Assembly (NCBI GenBank): GCA_017308345.1 | Contig: JAFKFE010001147.1 | Location: 1-5,082, forward strand | Length of the DNA stretch: 5,082 nucleotides | DNA from: Alphaproteobacteria bacterium | Lineage (GTDB): Bacteria; Pseudomonadota; Alphaproteobacteria; Rhizobiales; Rhizobiaceae | Direction of reading: 5' to 3' | Shown: piece by piece, positions 1 to 5,082 of the stretch | Position numbering within the stretch: position 1 is the stretch's first letter | Layout of the letters: every line of letters starts with the position of its first letter | Notes under the pieces: generated by a model | Told to the model about the DNA's origin: nothing | Database searches by the model: none | Seen by the model: only the letters and a program-made list of their open reading frames with translations | Made by a program: the position numbers and the translations under genes

Positions 1-61
1 AACAACAATTCTCCATCACATCCCCGCAACTTGCGCTGGGCCGCAAAACCGGTAAACCAGC

Positions 62-77
62 TTGCATGCCGATGCAA
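62..77. repeat. Perfect 6-bp dyad, TTGCAT-gccg-ATGCAA
   Basis: The arms TTGCAT (62-67) and ATGCAA (72-77) are perfect reverse complements separated by 4 nt, in the non-coding leader of the CBP3-like gene, 42 nt before its chosen start. It could be a regulator binding site or a small mRNA hairpin. I do not recognise it as a known operator. Six-base arms can arise by chance, so the biological role is unproven. The rest of 1-119 shows no gene and no convincing promoter. Confidence 0.3.
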
Positions 78-119
78 CAAGGCCAAATCAAACAACAGGT
101 CCCCGGGAGACCGCCCTCA

Positions 120-662
120 ATGTTCCAGCGCCTTTTTGGCCGCGAACGCAATGCCAACCGCGCCATCACCGACGCGCTCTACGCACAAATCGTGGCGGCG
201 GCGCGGCAAACGGTGCTTTATTCCGACTGGAATGTGCCGGATACGCCGCTCGGCCGCTTCGAGATGCTGTCTCTGCACATGTATCTCGTCCAGCACCGGC
301 TGCATGGCGAGCAAGGTGTGGCGGCTGAGGTCGCGCAAGTGCTGATCGACGAGTTCTTCCTCGATGTCGATCATTCGCTGCGCGAGCTTGGAATCAGCGA
401 CGTCGGCGTGCCCAAGCGCATGAAGAAGCTGGCAAGGATGTTTTACGGTCGCACGGCTGCTTATGACGATGCCCTCGAGGAAGACGACCGGGCGGCGCTC
501 GCGGCGGCGCTTGCCCGCAACGTCAGGCCGGACGCCGGCTCCTGGCCGCAGGCATCGCTGCTGGCGGACTATGTCCGCGAGGCCTCGCGAAAGCTTGCCG
601 CGCAGCCGACCGAATCGATCATCGCCGGCACGGCCGCGTTTCCGGCCGCCGGGTCCGCGTGA
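120..662 (+). CDS. Ubiquinol-cytochrome c chaperone (CBP3) family protein
   Basis: This encodes 180 residues of the CBP3 chaperone family (UQCC1-like). In mitochondria CBP3 helps cytochrome b assembly into the bc1 complex; a similar bacterial role in respiratory complex III maturation is inferred from the family. The hallmarks are a DTPLGRFEMLSLHMYLVQHR segment (residues 41-60), then DVDHSLRELGISDVGVPKRM (82-101) running into KKLARMFYGR (102-111). The N-terminal MFQRLFG resembles typical family starts. The C-terminal ~20 residues are Ala/Pro-rich and look unstructured. I chose ATG 120 because GGGAGA (105-110) lies 9 nt upstream. An in-frame ATG at 66 would add 18 atypical polar residues. No signal peptide or membrane segment is visible, so it is probably a soluble, membrane-associated cytoplasmic protein. 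The next gene starts 11 nt after the stop, so the two are probably cotranscribed. Confidence 0.9.
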   Translation: MFQRLFGRERNANRAITDALYAQIVAAARQTVLYSDWNVPDTPLGRFEMLSLHMYLVQHRLHGEQGVAAEVAQVLIDEFFLDVDHSLRELGISDVGVPKRMKKLARMFYGRTAAYDDALEEDDRAALAAALARNVRPDAGSWPQASLLADYVREASRKLAAQPTESIIAGTAAFPAAGSA

Positions 663-668
663 AGGAGG
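662..668 (+). promoter_or_regulatory. Strong Shine-Dalgarno site fixing the YceD-family start
   Basis: AAGGAGG overlaps the last base of the upstream TGA stop and lies 5 nt before ATG 674. It decides between that ATG and an in-frame GTG at 659, which overlaps the stop as GTGA but would place this site inside the coding region. It is the best ribosome binding site in the window, and its position at the upstream stop favours translational coupling. Confidence 0.75.
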
Positions 669-673
669 CCAGC

Positions 674-1222
674 ATGAAAGACGCTGAATTGCGCAGCCCG
701 GTATCCTTTGTCGCCAACGTTGCGCGGCTGCCGCAGAAGGGCCTGCCCGTCGTGGTCGAGGCCGATCAGCGCCAGCGCGAAGCGCTTGCCGCCGAATATG
801 ACTTGCTTTCGGTCGAGAGCTACCGCGCCGAGCTGCTGGTGGCTTCGTGGAAACGCAATGGCGTCAAGGTCACCGGCCGCGTCGAGGCCGACATCACGCA
901 GGCCTGCATCGTCACCCTGGAGCCGGTAACCGCGCATATCGACGAGCCGGTCGAGGCGCTGTTCCTGCCCGAGCAGTCGAAGCTTGGGCGCGAGGGCTTC
1001 GAGGGCGGCGGCGAGATCATCCTCGACGCCGACGGGCCGGACAGTCCGGAGACATTTTCCGGCGATACGATCGACGTCGGCGCATTGGCCGAACAGTTTT
1101 TCGGCCTGGCGATCGATCCTTATCCGCGCAAACCGGGGGCCTCGCTCGACGTCGCCGGCGACGATCAGCCCGAGGAAAGCGAATTCCAGAAAAAGCTGCG
1201 TTCGCTGCTTGGAAAATCCTGA
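674..1222 (+). CDS. YceD/DUF177 family protein
   Basis: This encodes 182 residues of the DUF177 (YceD) family. In E. coli, YceD sits next to rpmF-plsX and has been linked to 23S rRNA accumulation; in plants a DUF177 protein acts in chloroplast 23S rRNA processing. A role in large-subunit rRNA or ribosome biogenesis is therefore inferred. Visible family features are the CIVTLEPV motif (residues 78-85), an acidic stretch after it, IDVGALAEQFFGLAIDPYPR (133-152) and KPGA (153-156). The C-terminus is charged (EESEFQKKLRSLLGKS). The conserved family core ends in PYPRKPG as expected. The protein is soluble, with no signal or membrane segment. ATG 674 is set by the AAGGAGG site. It sits 11 nt after the CBP3-like gene and 130 nt before plsX. 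No rpmF lies in between, unlike the E. coli order. Confidence 0.88.
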   Translation: MKDAELRSPVSFVANVARLPQKGLPVVVEADQRQREALAAEYDLLSVESYRAELLVASWKRNGVKVTGRVEADITQACIVTLEPVTAHIDEPVEALFLPEQSKLGREGFEGGGEIILDADGPDSPETFSGDTIDVGALAEQFFGLAIDPYPRKPGASLDVAGDDQPEESEFQKKLRSLLGKS

Positions 1223-1247
1223 GAGTGGTCCGGATTTTGGAAAAGTT

Positions 1248-1277
1248 GGTTGTGCGCAGGCGCAAAACCGTTATTTT
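1248..1277 (+). terminator. Hairpin with T-rich tail between yceD-like gene and plsX
   Basis: GGTT (1248-1251) pairs with AACC (1266-1269), and TGCG (1253-1256) pairs with CGCA (1261-1264), around a CAGG loop. There is a single G/A mismatch between the two helices. The following GTTATTTT (1270-1277) gives a T-rich tail. The arrangement resembles an imperfect intrinsic terminator. Because plsX lies only 75 nt downstream on the same strand, it could be a leaky terminator or attenuator that lowers readthrough into plsX-fabH. The interrupted stem makes it a moderate call at best. Confidence 0.4.
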
Positions 1278-1352
1278 CGCCGAACCTTCGCGAGCCCCCT
1301 TACCTTGGCAGGCGTCCCCCGCAAGCCAGGCAAACCGTGAGAAAAGCACTAC

Positions 1353-2423
1353 GTGATCAGAATTTCCATCGATGCCATGGGCGGCGATCACGGACCGAGC
1401 GTGGTCATCCCGGCGCTGATGACGGTCGCCATCCGCCGCCCTGACATCCGCTTCGTCATCTATGGGCGTGAGGACGTGGTGCGTCCCGAACTCGCCAGGT
1501 TTCCGAAACTCGCCGAAGTGAGCGAATTCATCCACTGCGAGATCGCCGTGCGCATGGACGACAAGCCCAGCCAGGCGTTGCGCCATGGCCGCTGGAAGTC
1601 GTCGATGTGGAAGGCCGTCGAGGCGGTCAAGTCGGGTTCCGCGCAGGCCTGCGTTTCGGCCGGCAACACAGGCGCGCTGATGGCGATGTCGAAATTCTGC
1701 CTGCGCACCATGGCCACCATCGACCGTCCGGCGATCGCGGCGCTGTGGCCGACGACACGCGGCGAAAGCGTCGTGCTCGATGTCGGCGCCACCATAGGCG
1801 CGGACGCGCACCAGCTTATCGATTTTGCCATTCTGGGCACCGGCATGGCGCGCTCCGTGTTCGGCATCGAGCGTCCGAGCGTCGGCCTGCTCAATGTCGG
1901 CGTCGAGGAGATCAAGGGCCAGGAGGAGGTCAAGGAGGCCGGCCGCATGCTGCGCGAGGCCAACATGGCCTCGATGAACTATCGCGGCTTCGTCGAAGGC
2001 GACGATATCGGCAAGGGCACGGTCGACGTGGTGGTCACCGAGGGCTTTGCCGGCAATATCGCGCTCAAGACCGCCGAGGGAACGGCAAGGCAGATCGCGG
2101 GTTATCTGCGCGCCGCCATGAGCCGCACGCTGATGGCCAAGATCGGCTACGTCTTCGCCAAGGGCGCTTTCGACAGGCTGCGCGAGAAGATGGATGTCGG
2201 CCGCTCCAATGGCGGCGTCTTCCTGGGATTGAACGGCATCGTGGTGAAGAGTCATGGCGGCGCCGATTCGGACGGCTTCGCGGCAGCCATCGAACTCGGC
2301 TACGACATGGTGCGCAACAATCTGATTGACCGGATCGAGGCCGACCTCGATCTGTTTCATGCGCGCAACCCGACTGCCCAGGCAAACAGGAAATCCGGCG
2401 TCGCCGCCGACGCCGAGGAATAG
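1353..2423 (+). CDS. plsX: Phosphate acyltransferase PlsX
   Basis: This encodes 356 residues, a normal PlsX length. PlsX converts acyl-ACP plus phosphate to acyl-phosphate, the donor used by PlsY to acylate glycerol-3-phosphate in phospholipid synthesis; it acts at the inner face of the cytoplasmic membrane. Family signatures are DAMGGDHGP (residues 7-15), [11 protein letters not shown] (101-111), [14 protein letters not shown] (142-155), [15 protein letters not shown] (226-240) and the C-terminal [10 protein letters not shown] (300-309). The start is a GTG giving [12 protein letters not shown], which matches the usual N-terminus exactly; the first in-frame ATG would remove the conserved motif. 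The upstream GAGAAAAG (1339-1346) is a poor ribosome binding site. The tail after residue ~338 ([11 protein letters not shown] onward) is variable. fabH starts 9 nt after the stop, so the two are cotranscribed. Confidence 0.97.
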   Translation: MIRISIDAMGGDHGPSVVIPALMTVAIRRPDIRFVIYGREDVVRPELARFPKLAEVSEFIHCEIAVRMDDKPSQALRHGRWKSSMWKAVEAVKSGSAQACVSAGNTGALMAMSKFCLRTMATIDRPAIAALWPTTRGESVVLDVGATIGADAHQLIDFAILGTGMARSVFGIERPSVGLLNVGVEEIKGQEEVKEAGRMLREANMASMNYRGFVEGDDIGKGTVDVVVTEGFAGNIALKTAEGTARQIAGYLRAAMSRTLMAKIGYVFAKGAFDRLREKMDVGRSNGGVFLGLNGIVVKSHGGADSDGFAAAIELGYDMVRNNLIDRIEADLDLFHARNPTAQANRKSGVAADAEE

Positions 2424-2432
2424 GAAAGAGCC

Positions 2433-3404
2433 TTGATCAGATCAGTCGTGCGCGGCAACGGTGCCGCGCTGCCCCGCCGCATCATGAAGAATGCCGACTT
2501 CGAAGGCATGGTCGAAACCTCCGACGAGTGGATCGTCCAGCGCACCGGCATTCGCCAGCGCCACGTCGCCTCCGATGACGAAACGACGGCCTCGCTGGGC
2601 GAGGCGGCGGCGCGCGCGGCGCTCGACAGCGCGGGTATGACGCCCGCCGATATCGACCTCATCATCCTGGCGACTTCGACGCCCAACAACACCTTCCCGG
2701 CGACTGCCGTCGAGATCCAGCACCGGCTCGGCATGCATCACGGCTTTGCCTTCGACATGCAGGCCGTGTGCTCGGGCTTCGTCTATGCCGTCGCCACCGC
2801 CGATCTTTATATTCGTGGCGGCTTGGCTCGACGGGTGCTGGTGATCGGCTCGGAGACATTCTCGCGTATCCTGGACTGGAACGACCGCTCGACCTGCGTG
2901 CTGTTCGGTGACGGCGCCGGCGCGCTCGTGCTCGAAGCGCAAGAGGGCACCGGTGCGATTGCCGACCGCGGCGTGCTGGCGGCGAGCCTGCGCTCCGATG
3001 GCGCGCACAAGGACAAGCTCTTCGTCGACGGCGGTCCTTCGACGACGGGAACGGTCGGCCATCTCAGGATGGAAGGCCGCGAAGTGTTCAAGCATGCCGT
3101 AGGCATGATCACCGATGTGATCGAGGCGACCTTCGGCGAGGCCGGCATAACGGCGCAGGACCTCGACTGGTTCGTGCCGCATCAGGCCAATAAACGGATT
3201 ATTGACGCTTCCGCCAGGAAGCTTGGGATTGCCGAAGAGAAAGTTGTGGTCACCGTCGATTTGCACGGTAACACCTCGGCTGCCTCTGTGCCGCTGGCTC
3301 TCTCGGTGGCCGTCGCCGACGGCCGCATCAAGAAGGGCGACCTGGTGCTTCTCGAGGCGATGGGTGGAGGTTTCACCTGGGGCGCGGTATTGCTCCGCTG
3401 GTAA
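2433..3404 (+). CDS. fabH: Beta-ketoacyl-ACP synthase III (FabH)
   Basis: This encodes 323 residues, a typical KAS III length. FabH condenses an acyl-CoA (usually acetyl-CoA) with malonyl-ACP to form the first beta-ketoacyl-ACP of type II fatty acid synthesis in the cytoplasm. The Cys-His-Asn catalytic triad is intact: Cys113 in QAVCSGF, His250 in VPHQANKRI and Asn280 in [25 protein letters not shown] (29-40) and the C-terminal [13 protein letters not shown] are also diagnostic. The start is TTG, giving [14 protein letters not shown], which lines up with the E. coli FabH N-terminus. AGGA (2422-2425), overlapping the plsX stop, lies 7 nt upstream. The next in-frame ATG (residue 18) would cut the first beta strand. 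Close coupling to plsX ties fatty acid initiation to phospholipid supply. Confidence 0.97.
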   Translation: MIRSVVRGNGAALPRRIMKNADFEGMVETSDEWIVQRTGIRQRHVASDDETTASLGEAAARAALDSAGMTPADIDLIILATSTPNNTFPATAVEIQHRLGMHHGFAFDMQAVCSGFVYAVATADLYIRGGLARRVLVIGSETFSRILDWNDRSTCVLFGDGAGALVLEAQEGTGAIADRGVLAASLRSDGAHKDKLFVDGGPSTTGTVGHLRMEGREVFKHAVGMITDVIEATFGEAGITAQDLDWFVPHQANKRIIDASARKLGIAEEKVVVTVDLHGNTSAASVPLALSVAVADGRIKKGDLVLLEAMGGGFTWGAVLLRW

Positions 3405-3407
3405 GTG

Positions 3408-3425
3408 CCGAACGCGCCGGTTCGG
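3408..3425 (+). terminator. Hairpin just after the fabH stop, possible terminator
   Basis: CCGAAC (3408-3413) and GTTCGG (3420-3425) are perfect reverse complements around a 6-nt loop, starting 4 nt after the fabH stop. The bases after it are tCCTTGACCTT, not a run of T, so this is a weak intrinsic terminator at best. It may only protect the mRNA 3' end. Its place just before a candidate ihfA promoter supports a transcription-unit boundary here. Confidence 0.38.
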
Positions 3426-3428
3426 TCC

Positions 3429-3457
3429 TTGACCTTGCCGGATCAATTACTTAGGCT
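3429..3457 (+). promoter_or_regulatory. Candidate sigma70-type promoter for ihfA
   Basis: TTGACC (3429-3434) matches 5 of 6 of the -35 consensus. With a 17-nt spacer it is followed by TAGGCT (3452-3457), which keeps the key T, A and final T of a -10 box. Transcription would start near 3464, leaving a leader of about 45 nt before ihfA. The -10 is weak, and other boxes in the AT-rich stretch 3470-3486 are possible. Confidence 0.42.
3441..3453 (+). promoter_or_regulatory. IHF-like binding site within the ihfA promoter
   Basis: GATCAATTACTTA matches the IHF core consensus WATCAANNNNTTR at every position except the first (G instead of A/T). It lies between and partly over the candidate -35 and -10 boxes. 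IHF binding there would be expected to hinder polymerase, and ihfA autorepression is known in E. coli. An AT-rich tract follows at 3470-3486. With one mismatch allowed, chance in this gap is not negligible (about 8 in 100 with uniform bases on both strands). Confidence 0.35.
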
Positions 3458-3509
3458 CAGCCTTTGCCTGTATCGATTTACATTTTTTGCGAGCAGATGG
3501 GACGGTCGC

Positions 3510-3833
3510 ATGGGGGGAAAGACACTTACGCGTGCCGACCTTGCTGAAGCCGTTTACCGGAAGGTTGGTTTGTCGCGGACTGAATCGGCGGAACTCGTCG
3601 AGGCTGTTCTGGATGAAATCTGCGAAGCCATCGTTCGCGGTGAGACGGTCAAGCTGTCGTCATTCGCCACCTTCCATGTCCTTTCCAAGAACGAGCGCAT
3701 CGGCCGCAATCCCAAGACCGGCGAGGAAGTGCCGATCCTGCCGCGCCGGGTGATGACGTTCAAATCATCGAACGTGCTGAAGAGCCGCATCCTGCGCTCG
3801 CATCAGAACAGCAAGAGCAAGGGCGGCAAATAG
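3510..3833 (+). CDS. ihfA: Integration host factor subunit alpha
   Basis: This encodes 107 residues, normal for IhfA. With IhfB it forms the heterodimer that binds specific sites and bends DNA sharply, aiding transcription, replication and recombination. The N-terminal [20 protein letters not shown] and the paired helices (residues 1-45) are the dimerisation body. [10 protein letters not shown] (48-57) leads into the beta arms with [11 protein letters not shown] (66-76), where Pro68 is the intercalating proline. [16 protein letters not shown] (79-94) follows. IhfA rather than HU or IhfB is favoured by [19 protein letters not shown] and by this location next to a MerR gene. The Lys-rich tail (SKSKGGK) is typical of rhizobia. 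I chose ATG 3510, with a weak GGGA (3499-3502) 7 nt upstream. A GTG at 3405 in the same frame would add 35 residues unlike the family. Confidence 0.95.
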   Translation: MGGKTLTRADLAEAVYRKVGLSRTESAELVEAVLDEICEAIVRGETVKLSSFATFHVLSKNERIGRNPKTGEEVPILPRRVMTFKSSNVLKSRILRSHQNSKSKGGK

Positions 3834-3846
3834 TCTGCCGGCGAAT

Positions 3847-3861
3847 GCGGTTGAAAACCGC
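3847..3861 (+). terminator. Small hairpin after ihfA, weak terminator candidate
   Basis: GCGGTT (3847-3852) and AACCGC (3856-3861) form a perfect 6-bp stem with a GAA loop, 13 nt after the ihfA stop. A TTTT tract follows only after six intervening bases (3868-3871), so the tail is not in the ideal place. It may partly end ihfA transcripts or leave readthrough into the MerR gene. Confidence 0.3.
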
Positions 3862-3869
3862 CGCCCGTT

Positions 3870-3910
3870 TTGACGCTGGGCTTGAATATCGTTTCATAAA
3901 TCGCTGAAAT
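3870..3910 (+). promoter_or_regulatory. Candidate promoter and operator dyad of the MerR gene
   Basis: TTGACG (3870-3875) with CATAAA (3895-3900) would have a 19-nt spacer, the long spacing typical of promoters controlled by MerR proteins. TTGAAT (3882-3887) with TGAAAT (3905-3910) at 17 nt is an alternative. A dyad, TTTCA (3892-3896) and TGAAA (3905-3909), overlaps both. This could be an autoregulatory site, but the dyad is not centred in the 19-nt spacer as for classical MerR, and its arms are short. Confidence 0.33.
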
Positions 3911-3965
3911 AAGGCGCGATTCGGCATCATGCGCCGGATCGTGGTCCAGTGTGGAGGATTGGCCC

Positions 3966-4505
3966 ATGGACAAGAGCCCTGATGCTTTCCGCACCATCAG
4001 CGAAGTCGCGGAAGATCTCGATCTGCCGCAGCACGTGCTGCGTTTCTGGGAGACGCGCTTCACCCAGATCAAGCCGATGAAGCGCGGCGGCGGCCGTCGC
4101 TACTATCGGCCGCAGGATGTCGAACTGATCAAGGGCATCCGGCATATGCTTTACGATCAGGGCTACACGATCAAAGGCGTGCAGAAGCTTCTGCGCGAGA
4201 ACGGCAACCATTTTCTGGTTGCCATCGGCAATGGCGACATGGCCGCGGTGGAGGCGATCGCCCAGCGCCGCCAGGCCGAGCAGGTGCCGTTGACGGCTGC
4301 CGCGCAGCCGCGCGGCGACGAGGATGCGCTGGTCGGCCAGCCGAAGGTGAAGCCAAGCCGCCGCTTCTTCGGCCTCGGCAAGGGCGACGACGAAGGCCCG
4401 GTTCAACCCGACGCTTCGAAATTGTCGCGGGACAATCGCGCCTTGCTTCAGGAAGCGCTGTTCGATCTGCTCGAATGCAAGCGCCTGCTCGACCAGGTTC
4501 GTTGA
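3966..4505 (+). CDS. MerR family transcriptional regulator next to ihfA
   Basis: This encodes 179 residues. The N-terminal MerR winged helix-turn-helix is clear: [20 protein letters not shown] (residues 11-30) is the HTH, and [15 protein letters not shown] (41-55) is the wing. [20 protein letters not shown] (58-77) is the second helical pair. The rest differs from metal-sensing MerR proteins: there is no cysteine cluster (only Cys171). A Pro/Gly-rich, charged linker (about 110-150) leads to a C-terminal helix ([20 protein letters not shown], 153-172) that could dimerise. The ligand is unknown. A MerR gene after ihfA is a recurrent arrangement in alphaproteobacteria, but I know of no established function. 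ATG 3966 is supported by GGAGG (3953-3957) 8 nt upstream; an in-frame GTG at 3951 overlaps that site and is less likely. It is probably a cytoplasmic DNA-binding regulator, perhaps acting on its own promoter. Confidence 0.9.
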   Translation: MDKSPDAFRTISEVAEDLDLPQHVLRFWETRFTQIKPMKRGGGRRYYRPQDVELIKGIRHMLYDQGYTIKGVQKLLRENGNHFLVAIGNGDMAAVEAIAQRRQAEQVPLTAAAQPRGDEDALVGQPKVKPSRRFFGLGKGDDEGPVQPDASKLSRDNRALLQEALFDLLECKRLLDQVR

Positions 4506-4545
4506 ACGGTCGTCATTCCACTTGATACCGCGCGGCTGGTCCGCC

Positions 4546-4571
4546 GGAACTGGTTCGTCATCCCGCGCGTT
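4546..4571 (+). promoter_or_regulatory. EcfG (RpoE2) general stress response promoter
   Basis: GGAAC (4546-4550) and CGTT (4568-4571) are separated by 17 nt, an exact match to the alphaproteobacterial EcfG consensus GGAAC-N16-17-CGTT. It lies in the 95-nt gap before a small membrane protein gene and points toward it. This implies control by the PhyR-NepR-EcfG general stress cascade. With uniform bases, such a match is expected roughly once in about 13 windows of this size counting both strands, but far less often in the right orientation just before a gene. Transcription should start about 4577-4580. Confidence 0.65.
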
Positions 4572-4574
4572 AGG

Positions 4575-4591
4575 CCTTCTCGAAGAGAAGG
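4575..4591 (+). promoter_or_regulatory. Hairpin covering the Shine-Dalgarno site of the small membrane protein
   Basis: CCTTCTC (4575-4581) and GAGAAGG (4585-4591) are perfect reverse complements around a GAA loop. The 3' arm contains all but the last base of the AGAAGGA ribosome binding site (4586-4592) of the gene starting at 4601. In RNAs that include the whole stem, ribosome access should be reduced. There is no T-run after it, so it does not look like a terminator for merR. Confidence 0.5.
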
Positions 4592-4600
4592 ACAACAGGC

Positions 4601-4903
4601 ATGGCATCGTTTTCGACCCTCTCCGACCTTGATATCGACAAGCAGGTGGCGGCGCTTTCGCGGCAGTTGCATGATCTCAAGAAGGTTTTGGCCAGGCGTG
4701 GTGACGCCTATTATGAGGACGGCAGCGAGGCGGCGTCCGACTATTATTCGCAGCTGTACGATCGCCTGCACGAGGCGTTGCCTGCAATCGGCCGCAGGGG
4801 CAGGGCGATCGAGCGTACGGCGCGCGATCATCCGGCGACGGCCGCCGCCGTCGGACTGGTCGTGGTCGGACTGCTCGCCGGCCTTCTTGTCAGCCGGCGC
4901 TGA
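4601..4903 (+). CDS. Small stress-type membrane protein, DUF883/ElaB/YqjD-like
   Basis: This encodes 100 residues. The N-terminal half is a helical, charged region (DIDKQVAALSRQLHDLKKVL, residues 11-30), likely amphipathic or coiled-coil. Residues 36-55 are rich in Asp and Tyr. One hydrophobic segment (about 79-98, ATAAAVGLVVVGLLAGLLVS) precedes a final Arg-Arg. A C-terminal membrane anchor preceded by a DHP-type motif and ending GLLxxxLxSRR is the layout of DUF883 proteins such as E. coli ElaB and YqjD, which are stationary-phase, RpoS-dependent inner-membrane proteins that bind ribosomes. Similarity is by layout, so a ribosome-binding role is only an inference. The ATG is well supported by AGAAGGA 8 nt upstream. 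A stress promoter and a hairpin over the ribosome binding site lie just before it. A strong terminator follows 21 nt after the stop. Confidence 0.8.
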   Translation: MASFSTLSDLDIDKQVAALSRQLHDLKKVLARRGDAYYEDGSEAASDYYSQLYDRLHEALPAIGRRGRAIERTARDHPATAAAVGLVVVGLLAGLLVSRR

Positions 4904-4924
4904 TCGCTCTGAGATATGGAACAG

Positions 4925-4955
4925 AAATGGCGGCCGTCCTCGACGGCCGCCATTT
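4925..4955. terminator. Strong bidirectional terminator between convergent genes
   Basis: The arms 4925-4938 (AAATGGCGGCCGTC) and 4942-4955 (GACGGCCGCCATTT) form a perfect 14-bp stem with a CTC loop. A GC-rich core is flanked by AAA on one side and TTT on the other, so it can end transcripts from both directions: the small membrane protein gene on the + strand (stop 21 nt away) and the minus-strand gene that ends 23 nt away. The T-runs are short, but the stem is the strongest in the window. Confidence 0.85.
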
Positions 4956-4978
4956 CCGTGCCGCTTGGTTGCGGTCGA

Positions 4979-5082
4979 TCAGTTCGCGAGCTTGAGCCGG
5001 GTCTTCGGGTCGACCTTCATGACCTGGCTGCACTTGCCGTAGACAGTGCCGTTCTTGTCGGTGGCGTCGGTATAGGTGCCCT
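4979..5082 (-). CDS. 3' end of an unrecognised minus-strand gene (partial)
   Basis: An open frame on the minus strand enters from the window edge and stops at 4979-4981. The visible 33 residues begin GTYTDATDKNGTVYGKCSQV and end KTRLKLAN. The composition looks like real protein: Thr/Asp-rich, alternating polar and hydrophobic, with one Cys (17th visible residue). It suggests a beta-strand C-terminus of a small secreted or periplasmic protein, but I do not recognise the family and no signal peptide can be seen because the N-terminus is outside the window. Support that it is a real gene comes from the bidirectional terminator right after its stop and from coding on this strand being otherwise unexplained. 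It converges on the DUF883-like gene. Confidence 0.6.
   Translation of the reverse strand, partial: GTYTDATDKNGTVYGKCSQVMKVDPKTRLKLAN

Noticed and set aside
66..119. Upstream ATG start for the CBP3-like gene
   Set aside because: It would add 18 polar residues not seen in the family, has no ribosome binding site, and lies within the dyad. ATG 120 has a better site and a family-like N-terminus.
1225..1250. Fragment of a rhizobial intergenic palindromic repeat
   Set aside because: The stretch with GGTCCGGATTTTGGAAAAG faintly recalls such repeats, but there is no second arm and no second copy in the window to confirm it.
1223..1352. rpmF (ribosomal protein L32) gene before plsX
   Set aside because: No frame in this gap encodes the paired-cysteine or basic sequence of L32, and no ribosome binding site with a short gene is present.
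2079..2103. Second EcfG-like match, GGAAC-N16-GGTT
   Set aside because: It has one mismatch in the -10 box and lies inside plsX, far from any gene start, so it is most likely chance.
1017..2360. Long open frame of 447 codons on the minus strand across plsX
   Set aside because: It lies antisense to plsX, which has clear family motifs. The translation is rich in Arg, His, Ala and Asp with no recognisable domain, as expected for the shadow of a GC-rich gene.
2442..3446. Long open frame of 334 codons on the minus strand across fabH
   Set aside because: It is antisense to an intact fabH with its full catalytic triad. Composition and lack of motifs mark it as a shadow.
3834..3950. tRNA or small RNA gene between ihfA and merR or after merR
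   Set aside because: Some alphaproteobacteria carry a tRNA near this cluster, but neither this gap nor 4506-4600 shows an acceptor stem with a GTTC-type T loop. I see only small hairpins and promoter-like boxes.
3927..4607. Open frame of 226 codons on the minus strand across the MerR gene
   Set aside because: It overlaps a well-supported MerR gene and both flanking regulatory gaps, and shows no recognisable family.

Overview
The window is GC-rich chromosomal DNA from an alphaproteobacterium, most likely a rhizobial Mesorhizobium or other Phyllobacteriaceae member. That placement is inferred from protein sequence character and from gene order: a CBP3-type chaperone gene, a DUF177/YceD gene, plsX, fabH, ihfA and a MerR gene, all on the + strand. 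This is a conserved housekeeping cluster in Rhizobiales. I see no mobile element, phage gene, CRISPR array, tRNA or rRNA.

Layout. Positions 1-119 are non-coding and hold a short perfect dyad. The CBP3-family ubiquinol-cytochrome c chaperone gene (120-662) is followed 11 nt later by a YceD/DUF177 gene (674-1222) with an excellent Shine-Dalgarno site. A 130-nt gap carries a hairpin with a T-rich tail, which may be a leaky terminator or attenuator. Next come plsX (1353-2423, GTG start) and fabH (2433-3404, TTG start), 9 nt apart. They make acyl-phosphate for phospholipid synthesis and initiate type II fatty acid synthesis. A hairpin just after the fabH stop and a sigma70-like promoter with an IHF-like site inside it suggest that ihfA (3510-3833) starts its own transcription unit and may be autoregulated. 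A MerR-family regulator (3966-4505) follows, with its own candidate promoter and operator dyad.

The last 600 bases are the most interesting. A 100-residue protein with one C-terminal membrane segment (4601-4903, resembling DUF883/ElaB/YqjD) is preceded by an exact match to the EcfG (RpoE2) general stress promoter, GGAAC-N17-CGTT. Between that promoter and the gene is a perfect 7-bp hairpin whose 3' arm contains most of the gene's Shine-Dalgarno sequence. The predicted stress transcription start falls inside the 5' arm, so stress mRNA would probably lack the hairpin while read-through mRNA from merR would carry it. This suggests a promoter-dependent translational switch.

The window ends with a perfect 14-bp bidirectional terminator (4925-4955) and the 3' end of a convergent, unrecognised minus-strand gene (4979-5082). 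Most of the window is ordinary core genome. The novelty, if any, is in the regulatory sites, and all of those are inferred from sequence alone.
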